64,000 nucleotides of DNA from Anthoceros angustus (taxonomy: Eukaryota; Streptophyta; Anthocerotopsida; Anthocerotales; Anthocerotaceae), in NCBI GenBank assembly GCA_010909165.1, contig VJWM01000266.1, forward strand, positions 1 to 64,000, read 5' to 3'. The stretch's first letter is position 1, and each line of letters begins with the position of its first letter. Positions 1 through 8,760 of this stretch are shown here, piece by piece. The translations under genes and the position numbers were made by a program. The notes below the pieces were generated by a model that was not told where the DNA came from, searched no databases, and saw only the letters and a list, made by a program, of their open reading frames with translations.

Positions 1-240
1 TGGTTTCACACCTAAACTAAGTGGCTTTCTAGCCTACCTAGTTATCCGTTCATAACGGATCTATTTCCTATAACTAGTATTTAAAGGAAATGAATCCTTG
101 GACTATGGGCCAATCAAAATAAAGGATATGTTTTCATGTCCTTGGTTAATGAAAATGCCTAACCAAAGCGTAGTATATAAAAGCAAGCATACATCGAGTT
201 CACATTCTTTGCATCGTACCTTAGTTCTTGTGTCTTATTT
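1..240 (+). repeat. Promoter-bearing repeat, copy 1
   Basis: AT-rich segment that recurs almost unchanged at 35935-36172 and 36221-36458. It contains a TATA box followed by about 60 bases of conserved sequence. In the later copies it lies ahead of a GGGGCG-rich leader and an acidic gag-like ORF on the plus strand, so it probably is the promoter (LTR U3/R-like) of that gypsy family. The window starts inside or at the edge of it; no partner LTR was recognised. Confidence 0.6.
174..183 (+). promoter_or_regulatory. TATA box in promoter repeat
   Basis: TATATAAAAG, conserved in all three copies of this repeat (also 36105-36114 and 36390-36399). Position and conservation suggest a Pol II core promoter of a retroelement. 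Inference from sequence only. Confidence 0.5.
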
Positions 241-299
241 GGAATGAGTGGCTGCGTGGTCCCCGGCGTCAATCCGTTGCAATGTCCCATAGCTGTTAA

Positions 300-514
300 T
301 CCATTTGTCCAGTACATGGGACTGCCATGTCTATTTGGGGCGGTCCAGCGATCCGGCTGTGGGGCCATGTCCACAGGGCAGATCTGAGGTCCGGTAGCCA
401 AGCACCATGTACCATGGCATTTGGGGCAGTCCAGCTGTCCCATTTGTGGCTACCATGTCCCATATTTGGGGCCGGTCAATATGGCTGTGGGACATGTACC
501 TGCGGGCGTCTTGG
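300..514 (+). repeat. Degenerate GGGGC/TGTCC-rich leader repeat
   Basis: Irregular repeats built from GGGGCGGTCC, GGGACTGCC and CATGTCC-like words. Similar sequence follows the same promoter repeat at 36461-36600 and shares the words CTTGGCAACCTCG at its end, so this is probably a truncated gypsy leader. ORFs here are made of the repeat and are not credible genes. Confidence 0.5.
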
Positions 515-819
515 CAACCTCGACAAGCCTCCTCTCGTTGTCCTTCTTCCGAGCGAGGCGCCGCGTAATTATTACGGCGCTCTTCACGCCTTCAATTCTA
601 TGACCACGGTACCACGAGTCGTTGCTTCCTTGGCGCTCGCTCACACTTTCCTCTCGATGGCGGGCTGCGGGATTCTCCCACTCGCTCGCGGCACTCAATT
701 TCCTTCCACGGTCGCTCCGCCTGCGGTTGGGTTTGGTCTCCTTCGATGAGGCAGCGCGCGCCGCCTCCTCTTAGCTCGTGGCGATGGCAGCCTCTCTTCT
801 ACTGCGATGTCGTGAACAA
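515..819 (-). mobile_element. Giant-LTR fragment, distal half of a split copy
   Basis: Matches 33405-33660 of the large repeat unit at 27834-34238, with many small indels. The match stops near 810-819 and resumes at 11691, so the copy is interrupted by the methyltransferase-bearing retrotransposon. GATG occurs at 816-819 and again at 11691-11694, a possible 4-bp target duplication. At 515 the match ends abruptly against the GGGGC-rich leader, so this LTR copy is truncated. Confidence 0.65.
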
Positions 820-861
820 CAGCTGGAGAGCCGCGGATGCAGCGTGACTAGAGATGGGCTC

Positions 862-935
862 GGTCCGGCGTCCGGGACTCTCCCGATCCGGCGTCCGGGA
901 CTCTCCCGATCCGGCGTCCGGGACTCACTCGAATA
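862..935 (+). repeat. 23-bp tandem repeat, about 3 units
   Basis: Three consecutive units of a 23-bp sequence containing GATCCGGCGTCCGGGACTC, with unit starts near 862, 885 and 908. It is built from the same GGGAC/TCC vocabulary as other leader repeats in the window. Confidence 0.8.
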
Positions 936-959
936 ACGCCCGGGACACTCTAAGTCCAG

Positions 960-2500
960 CAACGAGGCTGTCTTAGGACCTACTTACCTTAGCCTTATTT
1001 TCCTTTTGTTGAGATAGGCTAGGGTTGTAAAGGGTACATGTATATTTGACCAACCAAACTAACACATTCACATTAGTTTTCAGGTGTGTTTAGTTAGGGT
1101 TGGTTTCATTAACAACACCTAGGAGTTGGCTTAGGTTAGCCGTAGGTGTACCCTAGAATTGATGCAGGTGAAGGACGCCCATGATGACTCACACCAAGGG
1201 TGCTGAGGCCGTAGGAATCATGGGAAAGCAAGGGACCAACTGCCAAGTGAATCTGAGCGTGGAGATTGAGATGGACGCTGGACAAAAGGAGGCGCCCATT
1301 GTAGGCGTTGTTGAAGTCGTGCTGAGAGCGCTGTAAGGAGAAAGAAGCATTGCAATTTAAAATTTTGGTGTGTGGAATGTGTTGATGTTTTCCTTGGGAT
1401 CGACCTTGGGAGGCGATCCGCAGCGTGGGGCGCGATTTCCAGACCGCCAGCCTCACAATCGTGTGAGGCCCCTCTCTCTATCGCATCGATGCTGTTCAAC
1501 AGCGTGTGCTTTTCACTTCAACAACCACCTTCAATGTCGGCGGGAGGCATGGGCGTGGGGCGATCAGCCAAGGCGCTGTCCAGCAACTACAGCGGGAGGC
1601 GGCATGCGAGATCTCACCACGGCGGGTTCTGACACAGCGAGACATTGGGCGTTGGGCGCCCCGCAACGCCTCAACATTGGGATTGGAGGCACCCTCAGCA
1701 ACACCTCAATATTGGGCATTGGAGGCGCCCTCAGCAACGCCTCAATATTGGGCATTGGAGTCGCCCTCAGTAACGCCTCAACATTGGGCATTGGAGGCGC
1801 CCTGCAGCTACAGCGGGTTAAGCACCTCTAATCTTCAATTTCAAGTGGATAGTCTTGCAATTTCTGCGGGGCACTCATCCAAGCTACATGGTCTGTGGAT
1901 GCACAGCCCTTTTTCAACTTTCAATTTCTAATGTGCTAGGTAGCTTGGCTCAGCAGTTGTGAAGGAGTGCACTTCGAGAATCGGCTGGCCTAGGAGAGCG
2001 ACAGCGACATTTAGAAATCTGACACTTGGTTAGGCTGCGGGGCATCCTCCTGGATTTTACTTGGTCCTTCGAGACTATTGGACTCAATTTCACCAGGACA
2101 GTCAAGCCTAGAGTTGCTCGCTGACAATTTCAATTGTGTCGGCTGAACTTTCGATGGAGGCGTTGTTTGCATCGATTGCGAGTCGGGGGGATTCCCTTCA
2201 CGCAGGGATAGCGAGCGGCTTGGTTGAAGTGATTGCATCTTCTTTTTGCTGACCAAGTTTGCATGGGGACATGCAATGAACATGGGACCAGCCACGCTAT
2301 CGGTGAGATCCGTAGCATTCAAGGTCGGTCACCTCGCTTTACAGCTGCATACGCCACGAAGGCAGCGCTAAGGCCGCATCAATTTCAAGGGACGTGGAGG
2401 CCAACACTCGACTGATTCATCTTCCTCGGTGTTGAACTAGCAAACTGGTCTCCCTTCCATTTCACATCAAGCGTATTACGAAGGAGGAGGTGCCCAGGTC
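960..2500 (+). other. Retroelement leader without recognisable gene
   Basis: The first part (about 960-1130) is AT-richer with a TATATTT stretch near 1040. The rest has short unconnected ORFs without family resemblance. Apart from the 36-bp minisatellite I see no structured feature. It most likely is the 5' untranslated leader of the downstream gag. Confidence 0.4.
1650..1806 (+). repeat. 36-bp minisatellite, about 4 units
   Basis: Units contain AATATTGGGCATTGGAGGCG and repeat every 36 bp. Because 36 is divisible by three, both strands give a 12-residue periodic peptide without stops, which explains the ORFs here; I do not take them as genes. Confidence 0.85.
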
Positions 2501-2524
2501 GCTATTTCCGAGCGGGTTTCGCCA

Positions 2525-2660
2525 TTCTTGGGACAGTCCCCATTCAGCTCGATCATACTTGGGACCGTCCCAAGGGCATTCCACACTTGGGCGGTCCCAA
2601 GCCCGCTGGAGACAGTCCAAGCTCAGCCATCCTCGGGATACTCGGGACAGTCCCAGCTTC
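2525..2660 (+). repeat. Cluster of GGGAC-N-GTCCC-like palindromes
   Basis: Several copies of a short imperfect palindrome, such as TTGGGACAGTCCCC, TTGGGACCGTCCCAAG and CTTGGGCGGTCCCAAG, spaced about 25-40 bp. Related words occur at 11340-11667, 34244-34355 and 34869-35005. It lies directly upstream of the likely gag start. Confidence 0.7.
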
Positions 2661-2701
2661 AACTCCATTTGGACCAGGATCAATCTGAGGATTCAGACAC
2701 T

Positions 2702-3559
2702 ATGGAGGGAGGAGGAACCTCTTCCAGGCAGGAGCGCTTTTCAGGAAGGCCAGGTACACAAACATTGCGGGACTTCAAGCTGTTTGTCAACAGCATGATC
2801 AGCCGAGTGAAGTTCAAGCATGGAACGGCGTATAATCACCGGTACATGTTCGAGCAACTATCCAGTTACTTGACAGATGAAGCGCTGGATTTGTATGAGG
2901 TCCACCAATCTGAGTTGTTGTCCACAACAGCCACTCCTAACCCGATTTTTCAGAATGCATTGCAGCTGGCCTACAATGCTAAGTTGGCCGCAGCAATCAT
3001 TGCCCATCAAGCTGGGATTGTTGATGGCATTGTCCAGCCCACAGAGCCGCCACCCACAGTCACTAGCTTGACTTCAGCGGAAAGAGTAGCAGCTACTGTG
3101 GGAGTGGATGAGTTCATCCATACCCCCAAGTATACCAATCCGGTGGAGGAGTTCATGCAGATCCTAGAGAGGGCGTTTCCACTCAAGACGCCGGAGAAAA
3201 TTGCTGAGCTTGCTAGCTTTGCGCGTAAGAAAGGGGAGACAGTCTAGATGACCTTTCGGAGGCTGCAAAAGTTGCGTGAAGGGACCGGCATGCTCACAGA
3301 CCAGGAGGCAGCGGAGAAGTTTCTTACAGCGCTGGAGGGGGACTCCTTGTTCCATTTCCAGCTTGTCACCTCATTGGTGGACAAGTATGGGGACCGGTAC
3401 ACTCTTGAGCAGGTGCATGAGGAGGCGGAGCGCAAGGAGATTGCTTTTTCTGCCTATGCCTCCCGGCATTCCAAGGCATTACATTACGATCCATGTTCAG
3501 CAAGGGACGGCTGCCGGGAGTGGGAGTTCAGCATCAAGGGCATTGAGCCAAACCGGTAA
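2702..3559 (+). pseudogene. gag: Gag capsid region of the methyltransferase-bearing element
   Basis: The frame opens upstream of 2702, but the first ATG giving a gag-like N-terminus is at 2702. The translation includes a capsid-like helical region and a segment ending LREGTGMLTDQEAAEKFLTA (from about 3275), which resembles the C-terminal part of plant Ty3/gypsy gag, where a short linker precedes an assembly helix. A single in-frame TAG at 3245-3247 interrupts it, and the same frame continues to a TAA at 3557. Gag packages element RNA in cytoplasmic particles. No splice signal was needed to explain it. Confidence 0.65.
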
Positions 3560-4396
3560 GCCCGGTGCTGCAGCGACCATGGAAGCCATGTAATCGCGTG
3601 AGTCCGAACATTTGGCACCAGCATGCAAGTGCCCTATGGAGGGACTGGTGTGCTCTCATTGCCACAGACTGGCCATCTTGTGACAGTGTGCTTTCAGCGG
3701 GCAGAAATCGGAGCTGCACCCAATCAGCCGGAGCAAGTCCGGGAGCTGATTCGAATTTCACGCAACAAACAGCGTGACAAGGCTAAGGCCAAGGTCGCTG
3801 CCACCACCGAGAAGGTGGCCTCCCTTGAGGCGTCTATTGCCGCTCTCACGGCGCAGATGACGGCACTCACAGCCAGCCTCACTGCTGGAGCCAAGCCAGA
3901 TGGCGCAGCTGCCCTTGTCTCCACACAAGCTGAGGATGAGGAGGACTATGGGCCACCGCATCTGGCGTGTGTGGCTCATTGTTTGCCCACCACTGAGCAT
4001 CTTTCAACACTGCCAGCCACATGGGTAGGCCAGGAGTTGCCTTCCGCCATTCTGGACGCTGCATCCGGATCTCCTGGACCTGTTACCCGGCTGCGAGGGG
4101 CACGTGCAGCCATGCCTCAGTCCTTCAGCACGCTACCACCGGGAGCAGCCATCCCTATTCGGGGGCAGGACCATTTTGGGGAGAGCGCTGCAGATACAAC
4201 ACCTTACAGGGACAGCACTCGGGAGAATCCAGCTTGGAATCAGCTGTCCCTCTTGCCTCAAGCTCTCACTGCTGAGCAATTGGCTGAGAGATTGGCTGAT
4301 GTCCCGGTGTTCACCCTCCAAGACATGGGGATGGGTGCCGATCGACTTCGCCGAGCATTGGAGACAAGGCTAGCAAGAGGATCTTTGCCAGCCTGA
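3560..4396 (+). pseudogene. gag: Gag nucleocapsid-like and coiled-coil region
   Basis: Same frame as the capsid part after two stops. A CX2CX4HX4C zinc knuckle can be read at 3651-3691, but its first two cysteines lie in another frame from the GHLVTVC half, so one frameshift separates them. It is followed by a lysine/glutamate/alanine-rich heptad segment (about 3755-3890), likely a coiled coil, then an acidic stretch DEEDYGPP and a proline/serine-rich tail. Knuckles bind element RNA. Assignment rests on the knuckle and the position before protease. Confidence 0.55.
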
Positions 4397-4622
4397 CAGT
4401 CCTGAGGACTTAGGAATGTGGGCATGTGTCCCACCCATGGGACAGTCGGGACTGTTCCCCACTTGGAGCAGGCGGGGCTCCTCTGGACAGGACGGGTGTC
4501 CTCACCGGGGCAGATCGGTGAATCCCACCTCCGGCTATCTCGGCGTATGCTCTTCTCATCGAGCATCACCCGCCAAGATCGGCCACGGATCCAGCCTACT
4601 AATCCATCGCTCGTGTCTCTAA

Positions 4623-5036
4623 TGCCATGGTGGACAGGAGGGACATGTGCTGATCAATGGATACGCGCCCAAGCTCGTTCTCCTAGATACAGGGGCTCAG
4701 CCGGTAATTCTTGGCGCTCGCTGCAGTTACATTTGAGTGGTGATGCTCTCGCTCACCTGGAACATTCGGACAGCATCAGGATCCTTGGAGCCCGTGAGCG
4801 GGGAGACTTTGCAGCCCGTGTCTATCACTTTGAAGCCTGGGACGTCTGCTGCTATGACATTGGCGCTTCATTGCCTTGTCACAACAGCAACCAATTATGA
4901 CATTCTCCTTGGACAGGAGTTTTTGTTCCCACCAAGTGTTAGCGTGGACAATTGGACCGAGCAAGCTTTCTATCGCCCTGATTGGAAGAGCGGAGGACAG
5001 CGCGACGCGCCATTCCTTTGGATGCGCATGGCGTGA
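4623..5036 (+). pseudogene. pro: Retropepsin-like aspartic protease
   Basis: Contains LLDTGAQPVILGA with the catalytic DTG at 4686-4694, then a flap-like stretch and NYDILLGQEFLFPP near 4895, the usual C-terminal signature of gypsy proteases. One in-frame TGA (4734-4736) breaks it. It would cleave the gag-pol polyprotein inside the particle. It lies between gag and the methyltransferase, in another frame from gag. Confidence 0.7.
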
Positions 5037-5228
5037 AGTGAATCTTGTCAATTGGCTATGCCTCAAGTACTCATGGCTACCCTTGCTGTCCCGGTATCCG
5101 GGACTTCACGGTCCCAATGCTCGAGTCTCGGTGTCCGGGACCCCTGCTCCCAATGGACAGCCAACATGGATGATGGGCGAGAAGCCCGGCCAGGCCTGCG
5201 TTGAGACTAGCTTGCGGCTGCCACAGCC

Positions 5229-6300
5229 TTGAGGGATGTCCTCTTGGGCGACAAGTGCGGATTCTTGCAGCTCACTCCACAGGTCAAGCGCTTCAGCTTG
5301 AAGCCTCCACCGAGTGAGTATGCTCCCATCGGTCTGAACAAGACTGTCCTCACATGGACCTCACCAGCAACCGACCTTACCATGCTGGAACTCTTTGGTG
5401 GGCTCTGCACCGGTCTTGAGGCATTTCTTCAGAATGGGCTGGTGATCACTCGCTATGTTTACTGTGACAGCTGTCCCATAGCCCGGCGCATTCTGAGTAT
5501 CGACTCAAGGTGCAGCAGCGTTTCCCGCGCCTGCCTGCAATCACCAGCACCTTTCAGCCATTTCCCAAGATATCCGGTACATTCAGACATCCTCCTAACC
5601 CCATTGATGTGGTGGCAGGATGGGAATGCCAATTCTCTCAAGCTGGCACGGAGGTGGATTGCAAGATCCCGCTCTGTTTTGGGATTTGCAGCGTGTCCTC
5701 ACCTGGATTCAGGAGTTCAGTCCCGGTTGCGCCTATGTCTTAGAGAACACCCCAGCGCAGTTGGATACTCGATTGTCGGTGCGCCAAGACATGACAGTGG
5801 TTCAGCACCATGTGGGCACACCTCTCTTGCTGGATGCTGCACAAGTGGGTAGTTTCGCTCACCGGCTGCAAAATTATTGGACCAATTTGGCCCCCCAGCC
5901 TTTGCTGGACCTGGTGCTGTCCCGGACTACTCGGGACCCCACTCTTCGCCTTGCCACAGTCTTGGACGCCCATCACCAGACCAGGCCGGTGCAAGCAGCC
6001 GAGAAGCCACCTTGGTATCCTACCAATGTCCTGGGACAGCCCCGGCAGACTTTGCCTACCTTGGTGAGCTTTCCCAACTCCTATGCGTATAGGGGACAAG
6101 GGACAGGCTTGCTTCTCAACACAGATACTCAGGTGTGGGAGGAGCCCACTATGGAAGAGCGGGAGCGCATCATGGGGTTCCACACCCATGCCACTGCAGC
6201 TCCACAGGTCCACTGATTCGTCGGCTTGCGGCTTTAGGCAGAGCTATGGATCTCACAGCTCGACCGGCTTGTGAGTGCTTGCCCTTTTCAACTCCTATCC
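5229..6300 (+). pseudogene. C5 cytosine DNA methyltransferase domain in retrotransposon pol
   Basis: Conserved C5-methyltransferase motifs appear in order across three frames. Motif I is MLELFGG (5382-5402), binding S-adenosylmethionine. Motif IV is WECQFSQAG with the nucleophile cysteine at 5627-5629; the usual proline before it is glutamate. Motif VI is YVLENTP (ENT at 5743-5751). A motif VIII-like AHRLQNYWTNL sits at 5857-5889, and a motif IX/X-like ERERIMGF at 6157-6180, followed in another frame by ALGRAMDL. Frameshifts lie near 5500, 5640 and 6200. Spacing and the C-terminal ERE-MGF block recall DNMT3/DRM-type or known retroelement-borne enzymes. It would methylate cytosines, possibly the element's own DNA. 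Not functional in this copy. Confidence 0.8.
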
Positions 6301-6590
6301 CGATCCGGGACACTTTCGGTGGAGTTGCGTCTGGGCACACCTGCACTGCTGATGCTGTGCATTTGCCCTTCCTGGCTACACCACCTGGTCTTATTGGCTG
6401 GATGCGGGGAGAGCATGAGGCATGGGCGCCCATGAATGTTTTTCAGCATCCTGGTGGTGGTGGAGTCCCGATCGGCGTAGTCCGGGCGGAGACAAGCCAC
6501 CAACACCTAGCTCAAGCTATGTCTGAGACTTTTCCATGGACCATGGGACCCAAGCTTAGCGCTGGACAGCAGCAGCCTTGTGCGCCTTGA
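6301..6590 (+). other. Open linker between methyltransferase and RT
   Basis: One frame stays open from the end of the methyltransferase motifs to a stop at 6588, with proline- and histidine-rich composition. No known domain seen. It may be the methyltransferase tail or an RT leader. Confidence 0.35.
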
Positions 6591-6620
6591 TACTTCAGAC
6601 AAGGACTGTTCGCTTTCTCC

Positions 6621-7223
6621 ATGAAGGAGCTGCAATGTGTGGCCATTTTCACATCAATCCCAGCAAGGAGCCCATTTACGGCGGCGTTACAGGCTCAGCA
6701 GGACAGTGGGACATGGTGGATGCACTGTCAAGAACTGCTGGAGGCCGGGCTGATCCGCCCTTCTCACTCGGACTATGCTGCTGCCACGGTCATGCCACCT
6801 AAGAAGGACAGCAATGGCCTATGGACAGAGAAGCGAATGTGTGGGGACTACCGTCCCATCAATGCTGTCACCGCCCAGGCCCGGTACCCAATGCCGACTC
6901 TTGAGGAGATTTTTGACAGCATTGGCAACTCCACTTTCTTCTCCATACTCGACCTTCGGCAAGGCTTCAACCAGGTCCCGGTGGCTAAGGAGGACATCAA
7001 GAAAACCGCTTTCCATGGTTCCCAGCAGTTGTGGGAATGGCTGGTGATGCCTTTCGGCTTCAAGAATGCACCGGTCACTTTTCAGCGTGTCATGGACATA
7101 GTCCTTGCCGGATCCGCCAATCTGGTGTGCTATATTGATGATGTGCTTGTCCACAGCATGGACTTTGAGTCACATTTAGTCCATTTGGAGGACCTATTTC
7201 AGCGCTTGAGGAAGGCACGGTGA
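6621..7223 (+). pseudogene. pol: Reverse transcriptase of the methyltransferase-bearing element
   Basis: An uninterrupted 200-codon stretch with the RT palm and fingers. It holds LLEAGLIRPSHSDYAAATV, CGDYRPINAVT, motif A LDLRQGFNQVPV (6951 on), MPFGFKNAPVTFQ, and motif C YIDD (7131-7142) with both catalytic aspartates. Motif sequence and order are Ty3/gypsy. It ends at a stop at 7221, after which the thumb continues in other frames. This is the best preserved enzyme of the element. Confidence 0.85.
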
Positions 7224-7860
7224 CTTGCCACCGGCTAAGTGTGAGTTTGGGAGTGACATGGGCTACCTTGGACATCGCATTGTGCCCAATGGAGTGGCGC
7301 CACACTGCCAAGGTTCAGGCCATCCTGGTCAAGGAGCCTACCAATGTTTCGGCCTCTGAGCTTTCTTGGGTCTATGTACTAGTATACATCCAAAACTTCA
7401 GCCGAATAGCCAACGACTCGCTGCGCAAGGATGTCAAATGGGAATGGAGAGAGGTGGTTCAGCAAGCCTTGAATCCTTGAAGGAAAGGCTGACCGAGGCA
7501 CCCGTCATGGCTAGGCGGTTGAGAAGCCCTTTGTGGTCCACATGGAGCATCTTGGGACTTGGAGCGGTCTGGCTAGACGAGGAAGGGCGGAGCGAGTGAT
7601 TGCCTATGCCTCTCGCAGCAACAATAGAGCTGAAGCAAACTACAGAGCTACCAAGGAGAGTGTCTTGCGGCCGTGTGGGCGTTTGCCCTCCTCTATGGTA
7701 AAGCCCTTTCGCTGGTCACCGATCATCAGCCTCTCAAGTGGCTCATGACCAACACCAAGCTCGGTGGTAAGCTGGCGGATGGGCCATGATTCTTCAAGAC
7801 TATGAATTCGAGGTGGTCCACCGTGGCATCACATCAAAACCGACACTTCGTCCCGAAATC
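7224..7860 (+). pseudogene. pol: RT connection and RNase H, fragmented
   Basis: Pieces in all three frames include FLGLCTSI, LKERLTEAPVM (7476 on), VIAYASRS with AEANYRATKE (7599-7660) and TDHQPLKWLM (7722-7748), typical of Ty3/gypsy RNase H. The first catalytic aspartate (normally in TDAS) is not present; the equivalent place reads HMEH. At least four frameshifts. Confidence 0.7.
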
Positions 7861-8182
7861 CTGGAGACAGCAGCGAAGATGCCACGGAGGCAAGGCAAGA
7901 TGCTGATTCCAGCAATGCCCGGTCTTCTCAGCACGCTGGCTATGATGTCTTGGAGCTTGGAGGGCCTGATCGAGTCCCAAGGACGTGTGGGAGGATTCTG
8001 ACACTTTGAAGTTTTTGCAAACAGGTCAGCTAGACTCCTCCTTGAGATTAGCCGAACAGGAGCGGATCAAGCAGCGTGCCTCCTCATACCAATGGCGGAT
8101 GGCTACCTTCTCGAAGGCTGCATAATGGGTGGGCGCCTAGTTCCTGCCGTGACCGGGTGGAGGCTGATCCACCGACCACGAC

Positions 8183-8760
8183 ATGGGACACTTTGGTGTC
8201 AAGCGCACCTCTGACCTGGTTCCTCACTTCTATTGGCATGGCATGCATGCTCAGTCAAGCAATTGGCGTCTTGTGAGGAATGTGACCGGGTCAAGACCTC
8301 ATTCACTATCCAACATGCCACTCCACCACTCCCGATCATGGGACTATTTTTCAGGTGTGGTCTGTGACTTGATAGGAGAGCTCCAGACACCAAGAGGAAT
8401 GTTTACATTCTCGTTATGATGGAACATTCTCCAAGTGGGTTGAGGTAGTGGCGCTACGACAAGACTTCACGGAGCACGGCCCAAGCATTCTTGAGCGTCT
8501 TGGGTAGATTTGGAGTTCGCCGAGTGTCTCATACCAAGGCTCAGAATTCGAGTTCCAAGATCTTTTGGATTCAGCCCTCATTGATCACGTCGGACGGCGG
8601 ATCATCCAGCTGATGGGTTGGCAGAGCGGATGGTTCGAGACCATCAAGAAGGGTCTTAGGAAACTCGCCTCTGATTTGCCCAAGACCGAGTGGGACTTGT
8701 CACTTCATATATTGCCATGGGATACCGTATGAGCAAGCACGCGTTGGCTCATTTCAGCCC
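8183..8760 (+). pseudogene. int: Integrase zinc-binding and catalytic core
   Basis: HFGVKRTSDLVPHFYWHGM is the HH part of the HHCC zinc finger. The CXXC part lies further on in another frame (seen as CECDRVKTSF in the duplicate at 9595). Core pieces: CDLIGEL with the first aspartate at 8366-8368, a QGSEFE block near 8535 in which the expected catalytic aspartate is replaced, and HPADGLAERMV with the glutamate at 8624-8626. Frameshifts separate the pieces. Integrase joins element cDNA to nuclear DNA. Confidence 0.75.

Noticed and set aside
1-514. 5' LTR of the methyltransferase-bearing element
   Set aside because: The same sequence stands before a different gypsy gag at 35.9-36.6 kb, and an unrelated LTR fragment (515-819) separates it from that element.
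327-749. 140-codon plus-strand ORF
   Set aside because: It spans the border of the GGGGC-rich leader and an antisense LTR fragment, so it joins two unrelated repeats.
5229-6300. Host DNA methyltransferase gene
   Set aside because: It is embedded between protease and RT in the same direction, without replication-foci, BAH, chromo or UBA regions typical of host enzymes.
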